Below are positions 24,451-33,892 of a DNA stretch of 64,000 nucleotides, in pieces (the first letter of the stretch is position 1; every line of letters begins with the position of its first letter). Origin of the DNA: an uncultured Mediterranea sp. (GTDB taxonomy: Bacteria > Bacteroidota > Bacteroidia > Bacteroidales > Bacteroidaceae); assembly GCA_945879145.1 (NCBI GenBank), contig CAMCUZ010000005.1, positions 1 to 64,000 of the forward strand, given 5' to 3'. The notes below the pieces were generated by a model. That model did no database searches, was not told the origin of the DNA, and worked only from the letters and a program-made list of their open reading frames with translations. The position numbers and the translations under genes are program-made.

Positions 24451-27411
24451 TTACTGTTTGGCCGTGGTGCATTCATCTACCAAGTAGGCGATGTTCACGT
24501 AGGGCACACCCGAGTGGGTGCTCAGGCCGATTTCACAGGTGCGGCTATTGCTGTAGCCCAATGTGATGCCATGGGCCTCAATCTGTGGACGCAGTTTGCG
24601 TAGGGCGTAGGCATTCAGTTCCGGATGGGTAAAGCCTCGGTCACCGGCAAAGCCACAGCAACCTATCTCTTCAGGTACCAACACCTCGGTGGAGCAGAGA
24701 CGGGCCAAGGCCACCAGTGTGGGGCCTAACCCCATCTGGCGCATGGAGCAGGTAATGTGGACTGCTACGGGGCGTGTGGTGGGGGTAAACTCCAGGTAGG
24801 GCCGCAGTATGGTGTAGATAAACTCTGCAGGCTCGTAGAGCTTCATCCGCTGGATGTGCTGGCGCATACGGTGCAGACAGGGACTCTGGTCGCAGAGCAC
24901 GGGGATACGCCCTCCATCGCTCGCTTGCCACAACGCCTCTTCCAGCTCATGCAACTTGCGGTCGGCAATCTCCATCATCCCTTTGCTCTCCCAGATGGTA
25001 CCACAGCAGAGCTGCTCCATCCCCTCAGGGAAGATGACCTCGAAGCCGGCCTTGTGGAGCACGGCAATCATCTTGTTGACCAATGCTTGCTCCTCCTTCG
25101 ACTTCGAGGGGAGACCCATGGTCTGGTTGATGCAGCTGGGGAAATAGACTACCTGACGCTTCGTCGGGTTTGCCTCGGGATCCGTCTTGTAGGCCACCGA
25201 GGCAGGCACTACGCGCGAACCTTTATATCTATACGCTTTCGGCATGGAGGGGAACCATTGCGGGATGCCCAACGCATGATGCATACCTTGTGTAATGCGG
25301 CTCATCAGACGGGTGCCTATCAGGTTGTGAGCTGTATCAGCCAGGCTCAGAACGGGGCGTAGGCCACGCTTGACGGCGGCAAAATGGCGTGCGGCATAGT
25401 CACCAATCTGATAGCCAAGACTCGATGGGGGAAGCTGTTGCTGACGCACCAGGTGGGTAAGGTCGGCCGTGTTGATGCCCATGGGGCAGGAGAGTGAGCA
25501 GAGTCCGTCGCCTGCACAAGTCTCGTTTCCGAGATATTGGTATTGCTTGGTGAGCAGGGCCAATCGCTCGGGGTCGTCACCGTTCGCTCTCAGTCTGGCC
25601 AACTCACGCTGGATTACGATGCGTTGGCGCGAAGAGAGCGTCAAGCCGCAGGATAGACAGTTCACCTCGCAGAAGCCACACTCTATGCAGCGGTTGAGCT
25701 TATTGTAGATGGCTGTGGCCTCTGCCTCGCGCTCGGCATTTGACAACGGGCTCGTCTGCTTCATCAAGGGTAGGGGCTTGAAGCACTTGATATGGCACTC
25801 CGGATCGTCGTTGAAGATGACCCCTGGATTGAGCAAACCTTTCGGGTCGAACAGTTGCTTCACCGCCTTCATCAGTTGGTAGGCCTCGTCACCCCATTCG
25901 TAGCGCACGAAGGGGGCCATGTTACGTCCTGTTCCATGTTCGGCCTTTAACGAGCCGTCGTATTGATCCACTACCAGATGTTTTACATCTTCCATGAGGT
26001 CGGCATAGCGCTTCACTTCGGCCTTGGTATGGAAACTTTGGTTGATGATGAAGTGGTAATTCCCCTCTAAGGCATGGCCGTAGATGCAGGCATCATGGTA
26101 GCCGTGGCGGGCCAGGAGTTGCTGCAGCTGGGCGGTGGCCTCGGGCAGTTGCTCCACGTGGAAAGCTACATCCTCAATCAGACAGGTGGTACCCGGTTGT
26201 CGCGTACCTCCCACGCTGGGGAAAATGCCTGACCGAATGGCCCAGTAGGGCTGGTACTCCTCGGGTTTGTCGGTGAAGCAGACAGGGGTGTAGGTGCTGA
26301 AGGCGGCTAAGCATTGACCAATTTCGTTGATATGCTGTTGTAGTTCCTCAGAGCTGTCGGCCTTGGTCTCTACGAGCAGGGCGGTGAGTCCTTTTTCGTC
26401 TCCGGGTCCCACACCGGGCCATAGGGACGAAGCCACCTCGCCTTTGTAGCGCAGGTAGGTGGGGTCGTTGACCGATGAGAGGCTCTTGTAGTCGAGCATC
26501 TCGGCACTCTTCACTACGCGGTAGGCAAGCTGCTTCAGAGCCACCACTGCACGACAAGCCTCCTGGATAGTCTTGAAGTAGAGCATGGCACTGGCCTTGC
26601 AGGGGTAGTCATGCGCGGTCTGCATGGTCACCTCGCTCACGAAGGCCAGCGTTCCCTCAGAGCCTACCATGAGGTGAGTGATGATGTCGAAGGGGTCATC
26701 GAAGAGAACAAAGGGGAGGATATTGAGTCCCGTGACGTTCTTGATGGCATATTTGTAGCGGATACGCTCCAGGAGCGGAATATTAGACTTCACCTCGTCG
26801 CGTAAACGACAGATTTCGCGCAGGAAGTCGCTGTGATTGGCCTCAAAGGCTGCTTTGCTCGCGGCATCACCGGTGTCGAGCAGGGTGCCATCAGTCAGAA
26901 TGATACGTGCTGAGAGCAGGGTGCGATCGCTGTTGGCGTGGGTGCCGCAGTTCATACCTGAGGCGTTGTTCATCACGATGCCACCTACCATAGCGCTCTT
27001 CACAGAGGCAGGGTCGGGGGAAAATTTACGGCCATAAGGGGCGAGCAGTTCGTTAACCCGCTGCCCCACGATGCCAGGCTGGAGCCGGATGGTCTTACCT
27101 TCGGGGCCAATGACGTAGTGCTCCCAGTGCTTGCCCGCTACGATGAGGATAGAGTCGCTCACCGATTGCCCCGACAGGCTGGTTCCTGCAGCGCGGAAGG
27201 TGACGGGGAGCTGGTAGTGGTTGGCCAGCTGCAAGAGTCGCTTCACCTCCTCTTCGCATGTGGAGCGGATGATGATTTGTGGTATCAAGCGATAAAATCC
27301 TGCATCGGTGCCCCACGCCAGCCGGCGTAGCTCATCGGTGTAGATTCGATCTTGAGGAATGAATTGGCTTACCTCATGCAAGTAAGCTGTGTAGTTGTTT
27401 TGATGCATCAT
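24451..27411 (-). CDS. FAD/4Fe-4S dehydrogenase, probable D-lactate dehydrogenase
   Basis: A 986-residue flavoprotein. A type-4 FAD-binding domain comes first (about 40-270: TFRAAGTSLSGQSVSD, MNNASGMNCGTHANSDRTL), then an FAD-oxidase C-terminal domain (to about 540, with the typical IYGHALEGNYHFIIN). A dicluster 4Fe-4S region follows (CIECGFCEVNCLSCGL, CAGDGLCSLSCPMGI), then two cysteine-rich CCG domains (LCCGTIWESKG, GCCGFAGDRGF). This is the layout of Shewanella Dld-II and E. coli YdiJ, which oxidise D-2-hydroxyacids into the quinone pool. Its start overlaps the stop of the namZ gene by ATGA, so it is translationally tied to the salvage run. MurQ releases D-lactate, making D-lactate the obvious substrate; D-2-hydroxyglutarate is the alternative. 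Confidence 0.82.
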   Translation of the reverse strand: MMHQNNYTAYLHEVSQFIPQDRIYTDELRRLAWGTDAGFYRLIPQIIIRSTCEEEVKRLLQLANHYQLPVTFRAAGTSLSGQSVSDSILIVAGKHWEHYVIGPEGKTIRLQPGIVGQRVNELLAPYGRKFSPDPASVKSAMVGGIVMNNASGMNCGTHANSDRTLLSARIILTDGTLLDTGDAASKAAFEANHSDFLREICRLRDEVKSNIPLLERIRYKYAIKNVTGLNILPFVLFDDPFDIITHLMVGSEGTLAFVSEVTMQTAHDYPCKASAMLYFKTIQEACRAVVALKQLAYRVVKSAEMLDYKSLSSVNDPTYLRYKGEVASSLWPGVGPGDEKGLTALLVETKADSSEELQQHINEIGQCLAAFSTYTPVCFTDKPEEYQPYWAIRSGIFPSVGGTRQPGTTCLIEDVAFHVEQLPEATAQLQQLLARHGYHDACIYGHALEGNYHFIINQSFHTKAEVKRYADLMEDVKHLVVDQYDGSLKAEHGTGRNMAPFVRYEWGDEAYQLMKAVKQLFDPKGLLNPGVIFNDDPECHIKCFKPLPLMKQTSPLSNAEREAEATAIYNKLNRCIECGFCEVNCLSCGLTLSSRQRIVIQRELARLRANGDDPERLALLTKQYQYLGNETCAGDGLCSLSCPMGINTADLTHLVRQQQLPPSSLGYQIGDYAARHFAAVKRGLRPVLSLADTAHNLIGTRLMSRITQGMHHALGIPQWFPSMPKAYRYKGSRVVPASVAYKTDPEANPTKRQVVYFPSCINQTMGLPSKSKEEQALVNKMIAVLHKAGFEVIFPEGMEQLCCGTIWESKGMMEIADRKLHELEEALWQASDGGRIPVLCDQSPCLHRMRQHIQRMKLYEPAEFIYTILRPYLEFTPTTRPVAVHITCSMRQMGLGPTLVALARLCSTEVLVPEEIGCCGFAGDRGFTHPELNAYALRKLRPQIEAHGITLGYSNSRTCEIGLSTHSGVPYVNIAYLVDECTTAKQ

Positions 27412-28649
27412 TTATAGAGATAATATTTTTTTGCTAATAGGCGGAAGCTATCTACATCCTTGTTCCAGTAATCGCTGATGTCGGCCCATCGGTTGTGCTG
27501 GCTGAAGCGGATTCGAATCTGCTTCGAGCCGCATACTTTGTCAAACATATTGAAACGTCCTGCGTCTGCTCGGTCGAACACGGCCCGATTGGGCCACAGC
27601 TCAGCAATGGCCTCCATGACGCGAAACTGGATCTCTGCCAAGGGTGCAGCTTGTACATTGGTTAAGTGAACCTGTACACCTTGCAACTGTTCCCCTTTGC
27701 CTGGACCATAGAAAGGTTTCAAGTAGATGGGCCGGAACTCTACACCGGGAAGGTGTAAGGCATTGAGATGCTTGGCCAGTACATGGGCGTCCATCCACGT
27801 GGCGCCAAACATCTGGAAGGGGATGGTATAGCCCACGCCAATGCTCACGTAGCCTCCCAGCTCACCCAGAATGCCACTTACGGGATAGAAGAAGGCCGAG
27901 TGGGCATGGGGGATGTGGGGCGATGAGGGTACCCATTGCAGCCCCGTTTGCGTGTAGTCCATCTTGCGCTTCCATCCCTTCATCTTCACCACCTGTAACT
28001 GGCATTGCACACCGCCCCGGAGCATGCGCTCCCCGTTGAGTAACAGGGCCAGCTCGCCGCAGGTCAGCCCGTAGAGGTAGGGTATCTTAAACTGGCTGAC
28101 GAAGGAGGTGCAATCCTCCTCTGTCAGATTGCCCTCTATTTTTAGTCCGCCTAAGGGGTTGGGCCGGTCGAGCACGATGAACTCCTTTCCGTTCTCGGCA
28201 GCTGCCTCCATAGCCAGTCCCATGGTGCTGATGTAGGTAAATGATCGGCACCCGATGTCTTGGATGTCATAGACCAGTACATCGATATCCTTCAGCATGT
28301 CGGGCGTGGCTTTACGAGTTTTACCGTAGAGCGAATAGACAGGTAGTCCCGTGGTGGCATCCTTCAGGTCACTCACGTGGTCGCCGGCATGTACGTCGCC
28401 TCTCACCCCATGCTCTGGTCCGTAGAGGGCCACTAGATTCACTTCGGGGGCGTTGAAGAGGATGTCGATGGTGGAGCGCATGGTATTGTCCACGCCAGTG
28501 GGATTAGTAATCAGTCCCACACGCTTTCCTTGAAGGCAGTCAAAGTGCCGCTCCTTCAGCACCTCAATGCCCGTTTTTATTTTGATTTTCTGAGCCTGAA
28601 TCCCGCTGCATAGCAGCAAGGCCCAAAGGCTTATCATCCATTGTTTCAT
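27408..28649 (-). CDS. namZ: NamZ-like exo-beta-N-acetylmuramidase (DUF1343, GH171)
   Basis: A 413-residue exported protein (signal peptide ending near CSGIQAQ) of the DUF1343 family. Bacillus subtilis NamZ, in this family, removes MurNAc from the non-reducing end of glycan fragments. Conserved stretches include VGLITNPTGVD, YGPEHGVRGDVHAGDHV, VYDIQDIGCRSFTY and LDRPNPLGG; the PEHG acid/His pair is presumably at the active site. It sits between ampG and the dehydrogenase. A second, diverged copy opens the run at 38340-39539, as in T. forsythia, which as I recall also has two. Confidence 0.87.
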   Translation of the reverse strand: MKQWMISLWALLLCSGIQAQKIKIKTGIEVLKERHFDCLQGKRVGLITNPTGVDNTMRSTIDILFNAPEVNLVALYGPEHGVRGDVHAGDHVSDLKDATTGLPVYSLYGKTRKATPDMLKDIDVLVYDIQDIGCRSFTYISTMGLAMEAAAENGKEFIVLDRPNPLGGLKIEGNLTEEDCTSFVSQFKIPYLYGLTCGELALLLNGERMLRGGVQCQLQVVKMKGWKRKMDYTQTGLQWVPSSPHIPHAHSAFFYPVSGILGELGGYVSIGVGYTIPFQMFGATWMDAHVLAKHLNALHLPGVEFRPIYLKPFYGPGKGEQLQGVQVHLTNVQAAPLAEIQFRVMEAIAELWPNRAVFDRADAGRFNMFDKVCGSKQIRIRFSQHNRWADISDYWNKDVDSFRLLAKKYYLYK

Positions 28650-28704
28650 AGTGGTATCCGTAATAAATAGCGATGTTATTAATCAGTTGTCGGGGTATAT
28701 GGAG

Positions 28705-30033
28705 TTATTTTTTCCCGTAGTTGGGGTCTATCTTTCGATCGACGAAGTAAGTCACTACCAGCGTGGCTATGCAGCAGGCCATCACCATGAGGAAGAAATT
28801 ACTGTAGCCGATAGCCTCCTGAATGTAGCCGGCCACCATGCCTGGAAGTAGCATGCTGGCTGCCATGAAAGCAGTGCAGATGGCGTAGTGGGAAGTCTTG
28901 AATTCACCCTCGCTGAAGTACATCATGTAGAGCATGTAGGCTGTGAAGCCAAAGCCGTAGCCAAACTGCTCAATGGCCAGCGAGGCACAGATGGCCAGAA
29001 TATTTGTAGGTTGGAACATGGAGAGATAGACGAACGTTGCGCAGGGCAGCGTCATGAAGCCTGCCATCATCCAGAGTGATTTCTTCAGTCCTAGCTTGGA
29101 GGCATAGGTTCCACCCAGAATACCTCCTGCGGTGAGGAAGAAAACACCTACTCCACCGTAGATCCAGCCCACATCCTGTGTGGAGAGGCCCAGTCCGCCC
29201 TTCTCTTGTGCAGCCACCAGGAAGGGGGTACACATCTTGATGAGGAAGGCTTCAGGCAGGCGGTAGAGTAGCATGAAGACAATAGCGAGCAGTACGCCCG
29301 GCTTGGTAAAGTAGGTCTTGAAGGTACGGGCAAACTCACTGAAAATGGTTGTTGCGTTCACCGTCTCCCCTTCTGTGGCTATGACCGAGGTGTCTGATGC
29401 TGGACGGGGTATGAAGAACGTGTGGTAAATCGTAATGCTTGAGAAGAGCAGAGCGGTAACCAGCAGCGTGATGCGCCACGACATGGGGATGTCGTCACTC
29501 TCCTTCTCAATCGTGCCGGCAATCCATACCAGAACGCCCTGGCCGAAGATGCTGGCCAGGCGGTAGAAGGTGCTACGCCATCCCACCCAGGCTGCCTGCT
29601 GACTTTGCGTCAGGGCCAACATGTAGAATCCGTCGGCTGCTATATCGTGAGTGGCACTGGCAAAAGCGGTTACTACAAAGAGCATCAACGTAATGTAGAA
29701 CAGACTGATGGGTGTTTGCCCTGAGGCGATGGTCGTTGCATCGGGGGCTGGCACTGTCAACGTCAGCAAGATAAAAGCTGCCGACATCACCAGTTGCATG
29801 GCCAGAATCCACCAGCGCTTGGTTTTGACGATATCGATGAAGGGACTCCAGAAGGGTTTGATCATCCAGGGCAGATAGAGCAGGCTGGTGAAGAGGGCCA
29901 TCTGCCCGTTGGGTACACCCATCTTGGCCAGCATCAGCACGCTGATGTTGTTGACAATAAAATAGGGGATGCCTTGGGCAAAGTAGAGGGTAGGTATCCA
30001 AAACATGGGGGAAATCTGTTTCTTATTTTCCAT
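28705..30033 (-). CDS. ampG: AmpG-family muropeptide permease
   Basis: A 442-residue, 12-helix MFS transporter of the AmpG/acetyl-CoA transporter group. The N-terminal WIPTLYFAQGIPYFIVNN, the loop YLPWMIKPFWSPFID and FVVTAFASATHDIAADGF are family hallmarks. AmpG imports GlcNAc-anhydroMurNAc muropeptides from periplasm to cytoplasm. It lies 55 bp before the namZ start and 20 bp after the SpoIID-like gene, inside the salvage run, which agrees with that role. Confidence 0.88.
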   Translation of the reverse strand: MENKKQISPMFWIPTLYFAQGIPYFIVNNISVLMLAKMGVPNGQMALFTSLLYLPWMIKPFWSPFIDIVKTKRWWILAMQLVMSAAFILLTLTVPAPDATTIASGQTPISLFYITLMLFVVTAFASATHDIAADGFYMLALTQSQQAAWVGWRSTFYRLASIFGQGVLVWIAGTIEKESDDIPMSWRITLLVTALLFSSITIYHTFFIPRPASDTSVIATEGETVNATTIFSEFARTFKTYFTKPGVLLAIVFMLLYRLPEAFLIKMCTPFLVAAQEKGGLGLSTQDVGWIYGGVGVFFLTAGGILGGTYASKLGLKKSLWMMAGFMTLPCATFVYLSMFQPTNILAICASLAIEQFGYGFGFTAYMLYMMYFSEGEFKTSHYAICTAFMAASMLLPGMVAGYIQEAIGYSNFFLMVMACCIATLVVTYFVDRKIDPNYGKK

Positions 30034-30053
30034 GATAACGACAGATAAATAGG

Positions 30054-31481
30054 TTAATAGAGATGTGTGAGTTCAGCTCCCTCAAAGTAGTGGGAGAGGA
30101 TGGTGCGGTAGTCGTAGCCTCGGGCACCCATTACTGCGGCTCCAATCTGGCAGAGTCCTACGCCATGGCCCCAACCGGCACCAGTCAGCATAAAGCGGGC
30201 AGGTACGTGGGTTATGCCGGTGGCGTTAGGTTCCACTTCCAGTGTACCCTCCTTATCCACCACAAAAGCCGAACTGTATAGGTGGCTGGTCGAAAGGGTG
30301 CGACGGATCTCCAGTTCCTTACCGATGATGCAGCTCTGCTTGGTGCCGATAATCTTCAGTTTCCAGATCCGTCCACTGGTACCTCGGGCAATGGGCTTGA
30401 GATCGATGATGTAACCATAATCCACGCCTGAGCGCTTCTGTATGAGATTGCTCAACTCTTCCTGGGTGTATGACACGTGCCAGCGGTAGAAATCGGTAGT
30501 CTCTTGGTCATAGCTGTTGAGCACCTGGCTCAGAATGCTTTGGTTGTGGGTGTTACAGAAGGCCTCAGGTGCGGTTCGTATCCACTGTTCGGCTTCTTCC
30601 TCTTGAGAGAGGTCGGGCAGGGCAGGGGCCTTGCCGTGGGCATCCAGTAGGTCGTAGCGCTTTCTGAGGTAGGGATAGCGGATGTTGTCCCAGCAGTAGG
30701 CAAACTCTTCAAAGGCCCCGCCACAGCATTTGGAGAAGCGGGCATCGCAGATGCTTCCCTCGGAGGTGAGCACCTCGCCTCGTGTGGCTTCGATGGCCCT
30801 GCGCACCGTATCGCGCGAAGCACGGGTGATGCCCTGGTAGCGCTGGCAATGGTCATCGGCACAGACATCGAACCGGGTATGCGCATCGCGCTCAAACCAC
30901 TTGATTTGCTCTCTGTCCTCATCTGGGGTAGTCGGCATCGTACACCGGTGTCTCTCGGGGTGGGCCTTCAACTCCGGGTACTTCTGCTCAATGCTCTTCA
31001 TGCTGGCAAGCAGCCAACTGCGTGAGATGACTGCATGGGCCTTCAACAGTTCTTCAGAGGCTGAGGCGCTCATCTCACTGCTGATGACAGAGGTGAGGTA
31101 ATCCTCTACAAGTACGTGGTTGACTGCCGTCACTCTCTCCTCTTCGACGATAAGTTCCAGAGCACCTTTGAAGCGTTGGTCCTCCTTGCGTTGCCAGTGG
31201 AAATCGACACCGATGGTCACCTCCTTCAGCACGAAGTCAGCTTCATGCTCTTTCAAGGGGATAAAGCAGAGGGTCTCCCACTCCTTTCCGTCCCAAGCCA
31301 TACGTCCGTTGGAGGTGATGGAGACCTCTTGTGCTCCCTTCGTCACCATTTCGCGGGTGATGACACCACTCATGTAGGTTCCTCTCGAGAGATAGAGTCC
31401 ATTCAGTTCCAACTTGATGGTGGAGCTTGACATAATGCCTACGCTTACTCTTGGTTCTTCCATGTTCGGGTTATGATTCAT
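30054..31481 (-). CDS. SpoIID/LytB-domain protein, no signal peptide
   Basis: A 475-residue protein with a SpoIID (amidase-enhancer) domain. In endospore formers SpoIID is a lytic transglycosylase of denuded glycan strands. The catalytic-type Glu region is DYLTSVISSEMSASASEEL, followed by AHAVISRSWLLAS, and the C-terminal TGAGWGHGVGLCQIGA matches the family GxGHGVGxxQxGA box. Cysteines (RHRC, DVCADDHC, SKCC) are numerous. There is no N-terminal signal or membrane segment, unusual for an enzyme on wall material, and it may act on imported fragments. It lies 17 bp after the DUF4922 gene. ATG 31463 is an alternative start. Confidence 0.82.
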   Translation of the reverse strand: MNHNPNMEEPRVSVGIMSSSTIKLELNGLYLSRGTYMSGVITREMVTKGAQEVSITSNGRMAWDGKEWETLCFIPLKEHEADFVLKEVTIGVDFHWQRKEDQRFKGALELIVEEERVTAVNHVLVEDYLTSVISSEMSASASEELLKAHAVISRSWLLASMKSIEQKYPELKAHPERHRCTMPTTPDEDREQIKWFERDAHTRFDVCADDHCQRYQGITRASRDTVRRAIEATRGEVLTSEGSICDARFSKCCGGAFEEFAYCWDNIRYPYLRKRYDLLDAHGKAPALPDLSQEEEAEQWIRTAPEAFCNTHNQSILSQVLNSYDQETTDFYRWHVSYTQEELSNLIQKRSGVDYGYIIDLKPIARGTSGRIWKLKIIGTKQSCIIGKELEIRRTLSTSHLYSSAFVVDKEGTLEVEPNATGITHVPARFMLTGAGWGHGVGLCQIGAAVMGARGYDYRTILSHYFEGAELTHLY

Positions 31482-31497
31482 TGTGATCTTTTTGTTT

Positions 31498-32415
31498 TTA
31501 CATGTTGCTTTTTAGTCTTAAAGCCTGTTCATGCGGTAAGCAGACTTCTCTCAGAATTCCTTCCAGGAGGGTTGCATTGATTCTGTTGAAGTCCTCTTCG
31601 ATGGGGAGGATGAAGACACCGCCTAAATCGACCGAGGCGGGACTGCTCAGCAGGCGTTGGTCGCCTTCTGCAAAGTAGCAATCTGGGCGATGCTTCCTAC
31701 GGGGGAAGATGCAGAGGCTCCATCCTTCGGCTGCATCGTAGAGTGCCAGCACATTCATCATAGGCTCTGTATCGTCGCTCTGCAGGGGCAGGCGGTCGTA
31801 GAGTCTTTGGAAGATAGTGACACCCTCCTCCAGCTGCTTGGCGCGCAAAAGGAGGGTAGTGCGTGGCGCATCATCGAGCAACGAAAGGGTGGCTCCGCCC
31901 TCCTGGTCCAGCAAGGTGCCTTTCAGTGATTTGCATTGCTCCTCGATAGGCATGAAGCCTCGGTTGCCAGCCTGAAAGTGGGCATGATCGGGAGCTGATG
32001 CGCCACACTTAGGGCCGTTGTAGAAAATGGTGAAATCAGGCAGTTCGGCTGCCAACTTCATCAGGTCACCTATGCGGTTCCGGATGCTTTGGGGCAGGTG
32101 CTCCTTCTCGGGAATGGTCAGGTGCAAGGGGAATATGGGAAAGGGATTCACCAGGATGTCGTAGTGCCCACCCCAGTCAATGCCCTCTTGTACTTCAGGG
32201 CGGTTGGCAGCGCAGAGGAAACATTTCCGCTGGCTGATGGCCTTGGCATCAACTTTGGCTCCTGAGGAGACGATGCGTGCAGGGTTGAACTGGACCTTGT
32301 AAAGGATGCCGTTCAGGTCGATTGTCTTCACCCGCACTCCCGAGAGGGCGGCGTAGTTGTTGCGTGCCGTCTCCCATTTCTCCAGTTGCGATGTAATAAA
32401 ATGCTGAATCATCAT
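31498..32415 (-). CDS. DUF4922 protein, HIT/GalT-like nucleotidyltransferase fold
   Basis: A 305-residue cytoplasmic protein resembling DUF4922, in the HIT/GalT superfamily. A CFLC metal-type motif (near residue 65) precedes NPFPIFPLHLTIPEKEH, typical of ATP adenylyltransferase and GalT-like enzymes. The active-site-like block is CGASAPDHAHFQAG, where HAHFQ parallels the catalytic HxHxQ of GalT/Apa enzymes. It may transfer a nucleotidyl group to or from a sugar phosphate. It sits between a GT2-type protein (15 bp) and the SpoIID-like gene. The substrate is unknown; a recovered amino-sugar phosphate is only an inference. Confidence 0.72.
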   Translation of the reverse strand: MMIQHFITSQLEKWETARNNYAALSGVRVKTIDLNGILYKVQFNPARIVSSGAKVDAKAISQRKCFLCAANRPEVQEGIDWGGHYDILVNPFPIFPLHLTIPEKEHLPQSIRNRIGDLMKLAAELPDFTIFYNGPKCGASAPDHAHFQAGNRGFMPIEEQCKSLKGTLLDQEGGATLSLLDDAPRTTLLLRAKQLEEGVTIFQRLYDRLPLQSDDTEPMMNVLALYDAAEGWSLCIFPRRKHRPDCYFAEGDQRLLSSPASVDLGGVFILPIEEDFNRINATLLEGILREVCLPHEQALRLKSNM

Positions 32416-32430
32416 TATCTCCCTAATAAC

Positions 32431-33846
32431 TTATTGGTTTCTCTTTTTGTTCAGAGCGATGCGTGCTTGAAGCTCCCAGGTGCGGATGCGGTCCTTGTAG
32501 AGATTGTGGGCATTCATCTTGTTGATGTCGAGCGAGGCATCGCTGTTATCGTCCCAGCGGCGGCAGAGATAGACCACATCATAGACACGGCCAATCTGGT
32601 ACTTGCGGCTGAAGTTTAGCCCAAGGGCATAGTCTTCACCGTAGCTTGTGTTGGGCACCTTGACCTCTCTCAAAACAGGGGTGTAGAAAGCTCGAGGTGC
32701 ACCTAATCCATTGATGCGCAATGCATTGTTTCGACCGTTTTCCGGAGTCCACTCCTTGTGGTCGATGATGCCTGGTGCAATCATGTTCATGTTGAAGTCA
32801 GTCATCATGTAGGTTCCCACCACCATGGCGCAGTTCTGCTCGTAGAAGGCACGGACCATGGTCGTGAGGGTGTTTTCATCTTTATAGACATCGTCGCTGT
32901 CGAGCTGTATGGCAAATTTTCCGCAGAGGGGATGGTGTACACCCAGGTTCCAGCAGCCGCCAATGCCCAGGTCATTTCGTTCGGGGATGAGGTGAATCAG
33001 CCGTTCGTCCTGCTTGAACTCATCGATGGCTTCGGTGGTACCATCGGTGCTGTGGTTATCAATGATGATGAGGTTGAACTTGAAGTCGGTCTTTTGGCTC
33101 AGCACCGAGCGGATGGCATCGCGAATGGTGCGGATGCGATTGCGCACGGGGATGATGACTGAGGCTTCGAAGGCGAAATCTCCCTTTTCGAACGCAATGG
33201 GCTCAAAGTGTGGTTCCAGGTAGCCGCCGATCTCCTTGAGGTGCTGCGTGCAGGCCTGTTCCATCTCTATCTGGCGGTCGCGGTTCTTGGGGTCAACATA
33301 GTCGAACATTTTCTCACCACTTTTGCGGGTATCCAGCTCTACTTCGCTGTAGAGATACTCGTTCATGTGGACCAGACTACCCTTTTGGCTTAATTTCAAG
33401 CGCAGGTCATAGAGGCCAGCAAAGCGGTAGTCGGCCGTCATACGTGCTGCGGCTTCTTTTAGTTTGGCGGTGTTGAAGAGCAGCACCGAGCCGAAGTCAA
33501 AGTCATCGCGGAGCGAGCCCGGTTGGTAGTCAATGACGGGAGCCGCCATCTGCTTTCCCTCCTTAATTTGGTAATGGTCGGCATAGATCATGCTGGCTTC
33601 GGAGTCGTCCATGACGTGCATCATACGTTCCAGGGCAAACATTCCAAGCTGTAGCACGGTTTGTTTGGTGTAGAGCAGGGTATAGGGCGCTTGAGCCTGG
33701 GCTGCCATTTGCTTGAGCAACTGGCTGGAGTAGGGGCTCTCGATGGTGTGGATTTCTTCTACCAGGCCTGTGGCTTGCAGGCCTTCCATGGTACGTGATG
33801 CCAGTTCTTCTACTGAACAGGTCATAAAGCAACTGATTTTTTTCAT
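32431..33846 (-). CDS. GT2-family glycosyltransferase with extra N-terminal domain
   Basis: A 471-residue soluble protein. Residues about 1-205 form a degenerate GT-A-like domain (MKKISCFMTCSVEELASRT, with MIYADHYQ at a position resembling a DXD strand). Residues about 215-450 form a standard GT2 domain opening with ASVIIPVRNRIRTIRDAI and carrying the metal-binding LDSDDVY. No membrane helices are evident. It lies between the amidase-like gene and the DUF4922 gene. A glycosyltransferase within a wall-salvage run is unexpected; the donor and acceptor are unknown. Confidence 0.78.
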   Translation of the reverse strand: MKKISCFMTCSVEELASRTMEGLQATGLVEEIHTIESPYSSQLLKQMAAQAQAPYTLLYTKQTVLQLGMFALERMMHVMDDSEASMIYADHYQIKEGKQMAAPVIDYQPGSLRDDFDFGSVLLFNTAKLKEAAARMTADYRFAGLYDLRLKLSQKGSLVHMNEYLYSEVELDTRKSGEKMFDYVDPKNRDRQIEMEQACTQHLKEIGGYLEPHFEPIAFEKGDFAFEASVIIPVRNRIRTIRDAIRSVLSQKTDFKFNLIIIDNHSTDGTTEAIDEFKQDERLIHLIPERNDLGIGGCWNLGVHHPLCGKFAIQLDSDDVYKDENTLTTMVRAFYEQNCAMVVGTYMMTDFNMNMIAPGIIDHKEWTPENGRNNALRINGLGAPRAFYTPVLREVKVPNTSYGEDYALGLNFSRKYQIGRVYDVVYLCRRWDDNSDASLDINKMNAHNLYKDRIRTWELQARIALNKKRNQ

Positions 33847-33892
33847 GCGATATCTTATTTTTAGTTTATTAATCTATAATGATCTTGTGATT

